Translations under genes and position numbers: made by a program
The notes under the pieces: model-generated
The model's database searches: none
Seen by the model: only the letters and a program-made list of their open reading frames with translations
Told to the model about the DNA's origin: nothing
Shown here: one piece after another, positions 6,406-13,015 of the stretch
Position numbering within the stretch: the first letter of the stretch is position 1
How the letters are laid out: each line of letters starts with the position of its first letter
DNA from: Bacteroidales bacterium
GTDB taxonomy: Bacteria; Bacteroidota; Bacteroidia; Bacteroidales; SMBSF39
Assembly: GCA_021107685.1 (NCBI GenBank)
Contig: JAIOSH010000123.1
Location: 1-15,166, forward strand
DNA: 15,166 nt
Direction of reading: 5' to 3'

Positions 6406-7707
6406 CTAAGTAAAATTTATAAATAAATTATCTTTAAATTCAACATCAAGTATCTTATTTACTAAAGAAGGATTGTATTTAGCTTTTACTTTTATGTAAT
6501 TTTCTGTAAAACCATACATAAAACCATTTATATTACTTGATTCAAATAATACTTTTGATTTCAGGTTTTTATTTTTTTCATAAAAATATTTCTTCTTATT
6601 ATATGATAATTGATGCATTTTTTCACTTCTTTGTTTTTTGATATTGGAATGAACCTTATTTTTAATTTTTAATGCCTGAGTATTTGGTCTTTCCGAATAA
6701 GTAAAAACATGAATATAGGAAACATCAATTTTTTCTATAAAATTATATGTTTCATCAAAGTCTTTCTGGGTTTCACCTGGAAAACCAACAATAACATCAG
6801 CAGCAATACAGCAATGAGGAATTAGTTTCTTAATTTTTATTACCCTGTCTTCAAATACTTCCCTGCAATATCTTCTGTTCATTAATTTAAGAATTTTATC
6901 TGAACCTGATTGTAAAGGAATATGAAAATGAGGTAGAAATTTATCGGATTTTGAAACAAATTCAATAATTTCGTCAGATAATAAATTAGGCTCTATTGAA
7001 GAAATGCGGTATCTTTGAATTCCATCAAATTTATCCAATTCATTGATTAATAGAAATAAACTTTCATTATTGTCTTTGCCAAACTCCCCGATGTTAACAC
7101 CTGTCAAAACAATTTCTTTGATATTCGAAGCTGCTATTTCCCTGACATCTGCCATAATGCCGGCAATAGTATTACTACGACTAGGTCCTCTTGCTAAAGG
7201 GATAGTACAATATGAACAGAAATAATCGCAGCCATCCTGTATTTTCAAAAAAGAACGCGTTCTGCTACCTAAAGAATAAGAATGAACAAAAGTTTTTAAT
7301 TTATCAATTTTTTCAGAAACATAACATACATTACATTGAGTATTTATTGGTATGGAATGTTTGTAAGCCGTATTATTTTTTATAAAATGTAATAAATTAT
7401 ATTTTTCATCATTTCCAAGAACAATATCAACACCTTTTATTTTGGCAATTTCAATAGGTTTCAATTGTGATAAGCAACCAATAACTGAAATTAAAGCTTC
7501 TGGATTCCTGTTAAAAGCCTGTCTGATTGCATTTCTGCATTTTTTTTCGGCAATGGCTGTAACTAAACATGAATTTATTACATAAATATCTGCCTTTTCC
7601 TTAAAATCAACTAGTTCAAATTCATTTCTATTAAAATGCCTTGAAATCTGCGATGTTTCAGCATAATTTAATTTACACCCAAAAGTTTTAAATGCTATTT
7701 TTTTCAT
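6406..7707 (-). CDS. mtaB: tRNA t6A37 methylthiotransferase MtaB
   Basis: A radical-SAM methylthiotransferase that converts t6A to ms2t6A at position 37 of ANN-decoding tRNAs, stabilising codon-anticodon pairing. At 433 residues it matches MtaB rather than MiaB or RimO. The N-terminal UPF0004 domain carries the three cysteines that bind the auxiliary [4Fe-4S] cluster: Cys11 (FGCKLN), Cys47 (INSCLVT) and Cys78 (VIGCLSQ). The radical-SAM cluster motif is C160-x3-C164-x2-C167 (DGCDYFCSYCTIP), followed by the SAM-binding regions LTGVNIGEFG (201-210), SSIEP (236-240) and IVGFPGET (306-313). A TRAM-like RNA-binding domain occupies about 380-433. The ATG at 7707 is supported by the conserved KKIAFKTFGCKLN start and by a -7 box 6 bases upstream. 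It is first in the probable operon with the IMPase, DUF2061 and nfeD genes; no functional link to them is evident. Confidence 0.95.
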   Translation of the reverse strand: MKKIAFKTFGCKLNYAETSQISRHFNRNEFELVDFKEKADIYVINSCLVTAIAEKKCRNAIRQAFNRNPEALISVIGCLSQLKPIEIAKIKGVDIVLGNDEKYNLLHFIKNNTAYKHSIPINTQCNVCYVSEKIDKLKTFVHSYSLGSRTRSFLKIQDGCDYFCSYCTIPLARGPSRSNTIAGIMADVREIAASNIKEIVLTGVNIGEFGKDNNESLFLLINELDKFDGIQRYRISSIEPNLLSDEIIEFVSKSDKFLPHFHIPLQSGSDKILKLMNRRYCREVFEDRVIKIKKLIPHCCIAADVIVGFPGETQKDFDETYNFIEKIDVSYIHVFTYSERPNTQALKIKNKVHSNIKKQRSEKMHQLSYNKKKYFYEKNKNLKSKVLFESSNINGFMYGFTENYIKVKAKYNPSLVNKILDVEFKDNLFINFT

Positions 7708-7713
7708 TATTTA

Positions 7714-7721
7714 CAAAGATA
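7714..7721 (-). promoter_or_regulatory. -7 promoter box for mtaB
   Basis: On the minus strand the sequence reads TATCTTTG followed by TAAATA and then ATG, so an exact TAnnTTTG box sits 6 bases from the start codon. The implied transcription start is at or within a few bases of the ATG, giving a leaderless mRNA. The same arrangement precedes rsmG and the EamA transporter gene, which raises confidence that the boxes are real. Confidence 0.6.
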
Positions 7722-7835
7722 CTTGTTTATATATATGTGAAGTTAAGAGATAAAAAAATAATTCCTAAATTTATTTTGATTTTACAAGTTACATTTTATA
7801 TAATAATAGAATTAATAAAAGACCACTTACATTTT

Positions 7836-8074
7836 TTGGTACTACTACGAATTTAGTGGAACTATAAAAAATGCTTAAATGATATAATGCTTAAATGATA
7901 TAATACATAGATTACAATAATTCTAAACATACATAAATTGCATAAGCTATTTATTGCACATTTGATTGTTTACAATATTTAAGCATTTAAGCATTTTATC
8001 ATTATATCATTATATAAAAACTAATATGGATGTCCAAAAAATAATTTCACCCATTAAAATAGTAGTAGAACTAA
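7836..8074. repeat. Nested inverted-repeat element with permuted octamers
   Basis: The outer arms are 7836-7859 (TTGGTACTACTACGAATTTA, then GTGG) and 8051-8074 (CCATTAAAATAGTAGTAGAA, then CTAA); 19 of 24 positions are complementary. Inside, the left part (7871-7902) is a perfect 16-bp tandem duplication made of octamers A (ATGCTTAA) and B (ATGATATA) in the order A-B-A-B. The right part (7979-8015) carries the same octamers inverted but reordered: TTAAGCAT twice, then TATCATTA twice. The whole behaves as a foldback of about 240 bases. It is too permuted for a simple palindrome. It may be a non-autonomous mobile element or a structured RNA or recombination site; no transposase or target duplication is evident. 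Confidence 0.55.
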
Positions 8075-8126
8075 TTTTTTTAAAAACCACATATAAAAAT
8101 ATTATTATATAAAGAAAGAAATAAAG

Positions 8127-9380
8127 ATGGGAAATACTTTAACATACGAAGACATAGAACAAAAAATAAAGGAACTGGAATATAAAAATAAAATATTAAG
8201 TTCCAAAAACACACTTTACGAAAAACTTGAACAAGCAGAAAAAACTATTAAAGAAGTAGAAGATTCAAACAAGCTTAAAACCAGCTTTTTAATAAATATG
8301 TCTCATGAGATACGAACACCTTTAAACTCTATAATAGGATTTTCAAATTTATTAGCAGGTCCCGACCTTACTCTTTCTCAAAAAAATGAATATATTAACT
8401 ATATTATTAGCAATAGTAATACTTTATTACATTTATTAGATGATATTATTAATATTTCAAGAATTGAGGCAGGGCAGCTTACTATTGATAAAACCGAATG
8501 TTATATCAATGGCTTGCTTGGTGAAATATTTACAAATTTTAGTAAAATTTCCAAAAATAAAAAAAATATTGAATTAAAATTAAATCCATTTTTAAAAGTT
8601 CAGGATTTCTCTATTTTTTCCGATCCTGTCAGGATAAAACAAATATTTACAAACCTTCTTGATAATGCCTTTAAATATACAAAATCAGGATATATTGAAT
8701 TTGGATATACAATAAAAGATAAAGAGACTATCCGTTTTTTTGTTAAAGATACAGGTGTCGGTATTCCTAAAGATAAATTCGAAATTATTTTTGAGATGTT
8801 TAAACAAGCGAATTATTCCGCTACAAAGGAATATGACGGATCAGGTTTGGGTTTAGCTATTTCTAAAAAACTTGTTGAACTATTAGACGGCAAGATATGG
8901 GTGGAATCAATAGTTGATAAAGGTTCTACATTTTATTTTACTTTACCATGGAAATCTTATGAAGTTAGTGAAAAAGAAATAGCAGCAAGTAATAATATTG
9001 AAAAGATATATAACTGGAAAGATAAAAAAATTCTTATTGCTGAAGATATTGACTCGAATTACAGGTTTGTTGAAGCAACATTACGACATACAAAAGTAAA
9101 TCTTTTAAGAGCAAATGATGGTAAACAGGCAGTTAGAATTTGTAAATTGGTTGATGATATTGACCTTATTCTTATGGATATCAGGATGCCTATAATGAAT
9201 GGATATGATGCAATTTATCTTATAAAAAAGATTAATAAAGATATACCGATTATTGCACTTACCGCTTATGCCAACCAGGGAGAAAAAGAAAAAAGCCTTA
9301 ATGCAGGATGTATCGGTTATATTCAAAAGCCTATTAAACCCAAGTTGCTACTGTCTATACTTAATAATTATTTAGTGTAA
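8127..9380 (+). CDS. Cytoplasmic orphan hybrid histidine kinase (HisKA-HATPase-REC)
   Basis: A 417-residue hybrid sensor kinase. An N-terminal coiled coil (about 8-50) leads directly into the HisKA H-box NMSHEIRTPLNSIIGF with phospho-acceptor His60. The HATPase domain shows the N box (NLLDNAFKYT, 176-185), the G1 box DTGVGIP (208-214), the F box (FEMFKQ, 222-227) and the G2 box GSGLGLAISKKL (238-249). The receiver domain (about 300-417) has the acidic pair Glu306-Asp307, phospho-acceptor Asp351 in LMDIRMPIMNG, Thr379 and Lys401. There is no membrane segment, PAS, GAF or periplasmic sensor, so the signal must enter through the coiled coil or a partner protein. No Hpt or output regulator is adjacent, so the phosphorelay target is unknown. 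The start ATG at 8127 follows a purine-rich AAAGAAAGAAATAAAG leader. The end overlaps the convergent EamA gene by 9 bases. Confidence 0.94.
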   Translation: MGNTLTYEDIEQKIKELEYKNKILSSKNTLYEKLEQAEKTIKEVEDSNKLKTSFLINMSHEIRTPLNSIIGFSNLLAGPDLTLSQKNEYINYIISNSNTLLHLLDDIINISRIEAGQLTIDKTECYINGLLGEIFTNFSKISKNKKNIELKLNPFLKVQDFSIFSDPVRIKQIFTNLLDNAFKYTKSGYIEFGYTIKDKETIRFFVKDTGVGIPKDKFEIIFEMFKQANYSATKEYDGSGLGLAISKKLVELLDGKIWVESIVDKGSTFYFTLPWKSYEVSEKEIAASNNIEKIYNWKDKKILIAEDIDSNYRFVEATLRHTKVNLLRANDGKQAVRICKLVDDIDLILMDIRMPIMNGYDAIYLIKKINKDIPIIALTAYANQGEKEKSLNAGCIGYIQKPIKPKLLLSILNNYLV

Positions 9381-10256
9381 ACGATTTGAGTATTGCTGCA
9401 AAATTATACCACCAACAATAAATATTAATCCAAATATAGTTGAGATCAGTATTTTTTCTCCAACAGCAAAATGAATAATAAATAAAGATATAAATGGGCA
9501 CAGATAAATCAGGTTGCTTACTTTTGCTGTGGTTGAAGATAGTTTCAGGGCTTTTAACCATATTACAAAAGTAATACCCATTTCAAACAAACCTATATAA
9601 ATTACACTGATAATTCCATTAATACTCGGTAAAGCAAATTCTGAAAACACTAATATAGTTATAAAAATGTATAAAAACCCGAAAATGAAATTAAGTAAAA
9701 TTTTACAATTTTCATCCCGTTTATCTTTAATATTATAAATCCAGAATAATGCCCATATAAAAGCACTACCGACAGCAAGTACAACACCTTTAATATTAGA
9801 AAAATTTAATGCTAAAATATTTCCTTGGGTCGAGATGATTATAATTCCTAAAAAGCTGATAATAATAGCAAAAATGCTTTTTAATCCTATTTTTTGTTTA
9901 AGTATTGGGATAGATAAAATAACAAGAACAATCGGCCATGTATAATTTAATACTCCTGCTTCCTGTGCTTTAAGTAATGAATAGGCTTTTATTAAAACAA
10001 TATAATAGAGGAATGGGTTTAAAAAACCAAGTATGGCTGATCTTAAATAGTCTTTTAATGTTAAAACCTTTAATAATTTCAGCTTTCTTTGAATAATTAA
10101 ATTAATAGAGAGAGCTATTATTGCAATAATGGAAGTAAAAAATACAAATTGTAAAACATTTAAAAATCTCAGGGAAATTTTAAAAGCCGAAGCCATTGTT
10201 GACCAGAATAACACAGCTATAATCGTATATATATAGGCTTGCTTTTGCTTATTCAT
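9372..10256 (-). CDS. EamA/DMT-family transporter
   Basis: An inner-membrane protein of the drug/metabolite transporter superfamily, 294 residues, with about ten hydrophobic helices arranged as two EamA repeats (about 7-137 and 155-288). Family hallmarks are the N-terminal AVLFWSTMASAFKISL (14-29), the end of the first repeat KAQEAGVLNYTWPIVLVI (96-113) and the equivalent in the second repeat LSSTTAKVSNLIYLCPFI (239-256). Relatives export amino acids, purines or other metabolites, or import small solutes; sequence alone does not show the substrate. The ATG at 10256 is preceded by a TATCTTTG box 4 bases away and, further upstream, by four phased AATGAC repeats that may bind a regulator. The 3' end overlaps the convergent histidine-kinase gene by 9 bases, so antisense interference is possible. 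Confidence 0.92.
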   Translation of the reverse strand: MNKQKQAYIYTIIAVLFWSTMASAFKISLRFLNVLQFVFFTSIIAIIALSINLIIQRKLKLLKVLTLKDYLRSAILGFLNPFLYYIVLIKAYSLLKAQEAGVLNYTWPIVLVILSIPILKQKIGLKSIFAIIISFLGIIIISTQGNILALNFSNIKGVVLAVGSAFIWALFWIYNIKDKRDENCKILLNFIFGFLYIFITILVFSEFALPSINGIISVIYIGLFEMGITFVIWLKALKLSSTTAKVSNLIYLCPFISLFIIHFAVGEKILISTIFGLIFIVGGIILQQYSNRLH

Positions 10257-10260
10257 TATA

Positions 10261-10268
10261 CAAAGATA
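10261..10268 (-). promoter_or_regulatory. -7 promoter box for the EamA transporter gene
   Basis: On the minus strand TATCTTTG is followed by only TATA before the ATG at 10256. The exact TAnnTTTG match with a 4-base gap predicts transcription starting at the start codon itself. It is the tightest of the three start-proximal boxes in this window. Confidence 0.6.
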
Positions 10269-10302
10269 GATTATTTACGGCTTTCTAATTGATCCATAAA
10301 AC

Positions 10303-10340
10303 AATGACCTATGAATGACGATTAATGACAATCTAATGAC
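10303..10340. repeat. Four helically phased AATGAC repeats
   Basis: AATGAC occurs at 10303-10308, 10314-10319, 10324-10329 and 10335-10340, so starts are 11, 10 and 11 bases apart, close to one DNA turn each. They lie just after the SLC13 gene's stop codon and about 35-79 bases upstream of the EamA gene's -7 box (read as GTCATT on that strand). That is a sensible place for an activator or operator array, but a degenerate tandem repeat without function would look the same. Confidence 0.5.
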
Positions 10341-10343
10341 AAC

Positions 10344-11876
10344 TTATTTAATAACCGCCCATTCAGGAAATACACTAACATCAATTCCAAAAATATGCAT
10401 GCCTAAAAAGTAAGTAGCAAATGTAATAATTATTACTCCTGTTAAGTTAAGAATTAAGCCTGTTTTAGCCATATCAATAATTCGCAAACGATTTGTTCCG
10501 AATATTATCGCATTAGGAGGAGTAGCAACAGGCAACATAAATGCCATTGAAGCTGAAAGTGTGGCAGGAAGCATAAATAATAAGGGGTTGATCTCTGTAG
10601 TTGAAGCTAAACCCGCCAGAACAGGCAGAAGCATCTCCGTAGTAGCTGTATTGGATGTTAATTCCGTTAAAAAGGTCATTGTAAAACAGATAATTGCAAT
10701 CACAAAAATTGGATTTAATGCACTTATAAAACTTAACTGGTCACCACACCATAAAGAAAGTCCCGATTCTTTAAAACCACTCGCTAAAGCAAAACCACCA
10801 CCAAAAAGCAGCACAATATGCCATGGGATTTCAGAGGCGGTTTTCCAATCCATTAATCGATTGCTTTTTTTTGTTTTTGATGGAATAAAAAACAGTATTA
10901 TTGAACAAGCAATTGCAACAGTACCGTCATTAATGTATTCAGGTGTAGAAAAAAGTGATGACCAGCCCGGTATAGAAAAATTACCTATTACAATATCAGA
11001 ACGAAACAACCATAATAAAGCCAGTATTATAAAATCAATAAATATTACTTTTTCTTCAAATGATGCTGAACCGAGTTCTTTATATTGCTGTTTGAAAGTA
11101 TTAACATTAATATTTGTCCATTTTTTTTGTTTCGGTTTATAGAGCATATATAAATAAAACCAAACAATAGAAAAGAAAAGAATACATACAGGAAGAGCGA
11201 AAATAAACCAGTTAGCAAAAGAAATTTCAGGTGCATCAGGAAACATTATCTGGAATATTCTTGTAAAAGATAAATTTGGTGGTGTTCCTACAAGTGTTGC
11301 CATTCCACCAATTGAAGCACTATAAGCTACTCCTAATAATAAACCGATAGAATACTTTGAAACATTTTTTTTCCCGATAATTTCTTCCAGTTTCTGAATA
11401 ATAGATATTAATATCGGTATCATCATCATTGTTGTTGCAGTATTTGAAATCCACATTGAAAGAAAAGCAGTTGCAAACATAAAACCTAATAAAATTCTTC
11501 CCGGACTTATACCTGTAAATATTAATATCTTCAGGGCAATTCTTTTATGCAGATTCCATTTTTGCATAGCTAAGGCAATAAGGAAACCGCCGATAAACAG
11601 AAAAATTACGTGGTTAAAATAAGTTGCTGAAACTTCCTTTCCGTTCATAATTCCTAATAATGGAAATAATACAACAGGTAATAATGAAGTAATGGCTAAA
11701 GGTACAATTTCTGTTATCCACCAAATTGCCATCAAAAGTGCTACTGATAGAGTATAAGTTACTTCAGGATGTTCAATGTCTAAATCGGCAAAAAGGATGA
11801 TTAATAAAAAAGCTAGAAGTCCTCCGAAAAAACCGATAATAAATTTTAAACTATATTTTGTTTTAAATATTTTCAA
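10344..11876 (-). CDS. SLC13/DASS-family sodium:carboxylate symporter
   Basis: A 510-residue divalent-anion:sodium symporter of the DASS family (VcINDY and NaDC relatives), probably importing succinate, malate, fumarate or citrate across the inner membrane. Both inverted repeats carry the Ser-Asn-Thr substrate/Na+ tips: SNTATT at 144-149 and TSNTATTEMLLPVL at 407-420. The matching hairpin motifs VGTPPN (196-201) and the family signature LPVATPPNAIIFGTN (448-462) are intact. It lacks the TrkA-C domains typical of SLC13-like sulfate permeases, so a carboxylate substrate is favoured. The start is TTG at 11876: an in-frame TAA lies 9 bases upstream, and the first in-frame ATG (residue 49) would remove the first membrane segment. 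It is followed by the EamA gene after 87 bases but is probably a separate unit. Confidence 0.93.
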   Translation of the reverse strand: MKIFKTKYSLKFIIGFFGGLLAFLLIILFADLDIEHPEVTYTLSVALLMAIWWITEIVPLAITSLLPVVLFPLLGIMNGKEVSATYFNHVIFLFIGGFLIALAMQKWNLHKRIALKILIFTGISPGRILLGFMFATAFLSMWISNTATTMMMIPILISIIQKLEEIIGKKNVSKYSIGLLLGVAYSASIGGMATLVGTPPNLSFTRIFQIMFPDAPEISFANWFIFALPVCILFFSIVWFYLYMLYKPKQKKWTNINVNTFKQQYKELGSASFEEKVIFIDFIILALLWLFRSDIVIGNFSIPGWSSLFSTPEYINDGTVAIACSIILFFIPSKTKKSNRLMDWKTASEIPWHIVLLFGGGFALASGFKESGLSLWCGDQLSFISALNPIFVIAIICFTMTFLTELTSNTATTEMLLPVLAGLASTTEINPLLFMLPATLSASMAFMLPVATPPNAIIFGTNRLRIIDMAKTGLILNLTGVIIITFATYFLGMHIFGIDVSVFPEWAVIK

Positions 11877-12052
11877 ATCTTTTTTTTAAATAAAAATTTA
11901 AAGCTTCACCCTTGTCCTTTGGACTACAGTCTGTCCAATTTAGCGTATAAAAGTAATTTTTTTTCAAAACTTAAACAATAATAATTAAAAAACTTAAAAT
12001 GTTTTTAGCTTTGTAAGAAATTTAATTAGAATTATTATTGAAAAAATAAAGG
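11877..12052. promoter_or_regulatory. Divergent SLC13 / carbamate-kinase promoter region with small palindromes
   Basis: This 176-base divergent spacer carries overlapping inverted repeats: GTCC-TTT-GGAC (11914-11924) and TTGGAC-8 bases-GTCCAA (11919-11924 and 11933-11938), which compete for the same GGAC. They lie 38-62 bases upstream of the SLC13 start codon, either in its leader or near its promoter, so an operator or a leader hairpin is possible. No TAnnTTTG box for the SLC13 gene was found. Confidence 0.35.
12006..12013 (+). promoter_or_regulatory. -7 promoter box for the carbamate kinase gene
   Basis: TAGCTTTG matches TAnnTTTG exactly and lies 39 bases before the ATG at 12053. In contrast to rsmG, mtaB and the EamA gene, this predicts an ordinary leader of about 30 bases, which also contains an AAAGG purine run next to the ATG. 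Confidence 0.5.
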
Positions 12053-12997
12053 ATGAAAAAATTAGGAGTTGTTGCATTTGGAGGAAATGCTTTACTTAGG
12101 AGTGACCAAAAAGGCACTATTGGTGAACAAGAAAAAAATGCTTATGATGCAAGTAAAAATCTATTAATATTATTAAAGAAAAATTATAATCTTGTAATAA
12201 CTCATGGTAATGGTCCACAGGTAGGAAATATTTTACTGGCTAATATTGCAGGAAACAAATTATATAATTTGCCTGAAATGCCACTTGACATTAATGTAGC
12301 CTATTCACAGGGTTTTATCGGTTATATTCTTGAACAACAGCTTAGGAATGTTTTAGAAGCTAATGATATGGACAGAGATATAATTACAATAATTACACAA
12401 GTATTAGTTAATAAAGATGACCCTGCTTTTCAAAATCCCACAAAACCGATAGGACCATTCTATACAAAAGATGAAGCCGATAGAATTGCTAAGGAAACAA
12501 AATCAATCTTTGCTAAAGATCCGCGTGGACGTGGCTGGCGTAAGGTTGTTGCATCACCGAGACCATTAGTTATTGGTAATAAAAAATCAATTGCACAATT
12601 AGCGAGAGATGGACAGATTGTAATTGCAGTAGGTGGAGGCGGAATCCCTGCATTTTATGTTGAACCTAATAAATTACAGGGAATAGATGCTGTTATTGAT
12701 AAAGATCTGGCTTCTTCATTATTAGCAGTTCAGATCAATGCAGATAAATTTTTTATCCTGACTGATGTACCTAAAGTATGCCTTAACTATAACACACCAC
12801 AAGAAAAATCCTTAGATAGAATTACAGTTACAGAAGCTAAAAGATATTTAGAAGAAGGTCATTTTGCCGAGGGCAGTATGGCTCCCAAAATAACGGCTGC
12901 TATTAATTTTGTAGAAAATAGCGGTAAAGATGCTATTATTACCAAAACCACCCTTCTCGGTGTTGATGATGGAGGTACAAGGATTGTTATTGTATAA
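12053..12997 (+). CDS. arcC: Carbamate kinase
   Basis: A cytoplasmic amino-acid-kinase-fold enzyme, 314 residues, that reversibly makes ATP and carbamate from carbamoyl phosphate and ADP, normally the last step of arginine-deiminase, agmatine-deiminase or allantoin/oxamate fermentation. Motifs: the phosphate loop AFGGNAL (8-14), ITHGNGPQVGN (49-59), the carbamate-kinase-specific PIGPFY (132-137) and GRGWRKVVASPRP (159-171), AVGGGGIPA (192-200), the substrate/nucleotide region GIDAVIDKDLASSLLA (210-225), LTDV (236-239) and EGSMAPKI (273-280). The ATG is supported by a nearby AAAGG and the canonical N-terminus. No arcA, arcB, ptcA or arginine antiporter gene is adjacent, so the carbamoyl-phosphate source must be encoded elsewhere. 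It is convergent with the restriction-modification gene, with 18 bases between the stop codons. Confidence 0.95.
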   Translation: MKKLGVVAFGGNALLRSDQKGTIGEQEKNAYDASKNLLILLKKNYNLVITHGNGPQVGNILLANIAGNKLYNLPEMPLDINVAYSQGFIGYILEQQLRNVLEANDMDRDIITIITQVLVNKDDPAFQNPTKPIGPFYTKDEADRIAKETKSIFAKDPRGRGWRKVVASPRPLVIGNKKSIAQLARDGQIVIAVGGGGIPAFYVEPNKLQGIDAVIDKDLASSLLAVQINADKFFILTDVPKVCLNYNTPQEKSLDRITVTEAKRYLEEGHFAEGSMAPKITAAINFVENSGKDAIITKTTLLGVDDGGTRIVIV

Positions 12998-13015
12998 TAT
13001 AAATGGATATTTTGA

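Larger units (their letters stand above)
7708..8126. other. 420-base gene-free region between mtaB and the hybrid kinase
   Basis: This divergent intergenic stretch contains the mtaB promoter box (7714-7721), featureless AT-rich sequence (7722-7835), a nested inverted-repeat element (7836-8074) and the leader of the hybrid kinase gene (8075-8126). No coding sequence or RNA gene is recognisable. I found no clear TAnnTTTG box for the kinase; the nearest is TAATTTTT (8072-8079), one base off the consensus. Confidence 0.7.

Noticed and set aside
10561..11142. A long (193-codon) plus-strand reading frame.
   Set aside because: It lies wholly antisense to the SLC13 gene, whose protein is unmistakable; the composition is that of a shadow frame.
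10344..11876. SLC13 gene as a sulfate permease or as the transporter partner of carbamate kinase.
   Set aside because: There are no TrkA-C domains, it has the carboxylate-type SNT and ATPPN signatures, and it is divergently transcribed from arcC with separate promoters.
17..11936. Recurrent TGTCC word in several intergenic regions (17, 71, 3141, 3595, 8031, 11932).
   Set aside because: A 5-base word without consistent flanks or spacing; several hits belong to the foldback element or the local palindrome.
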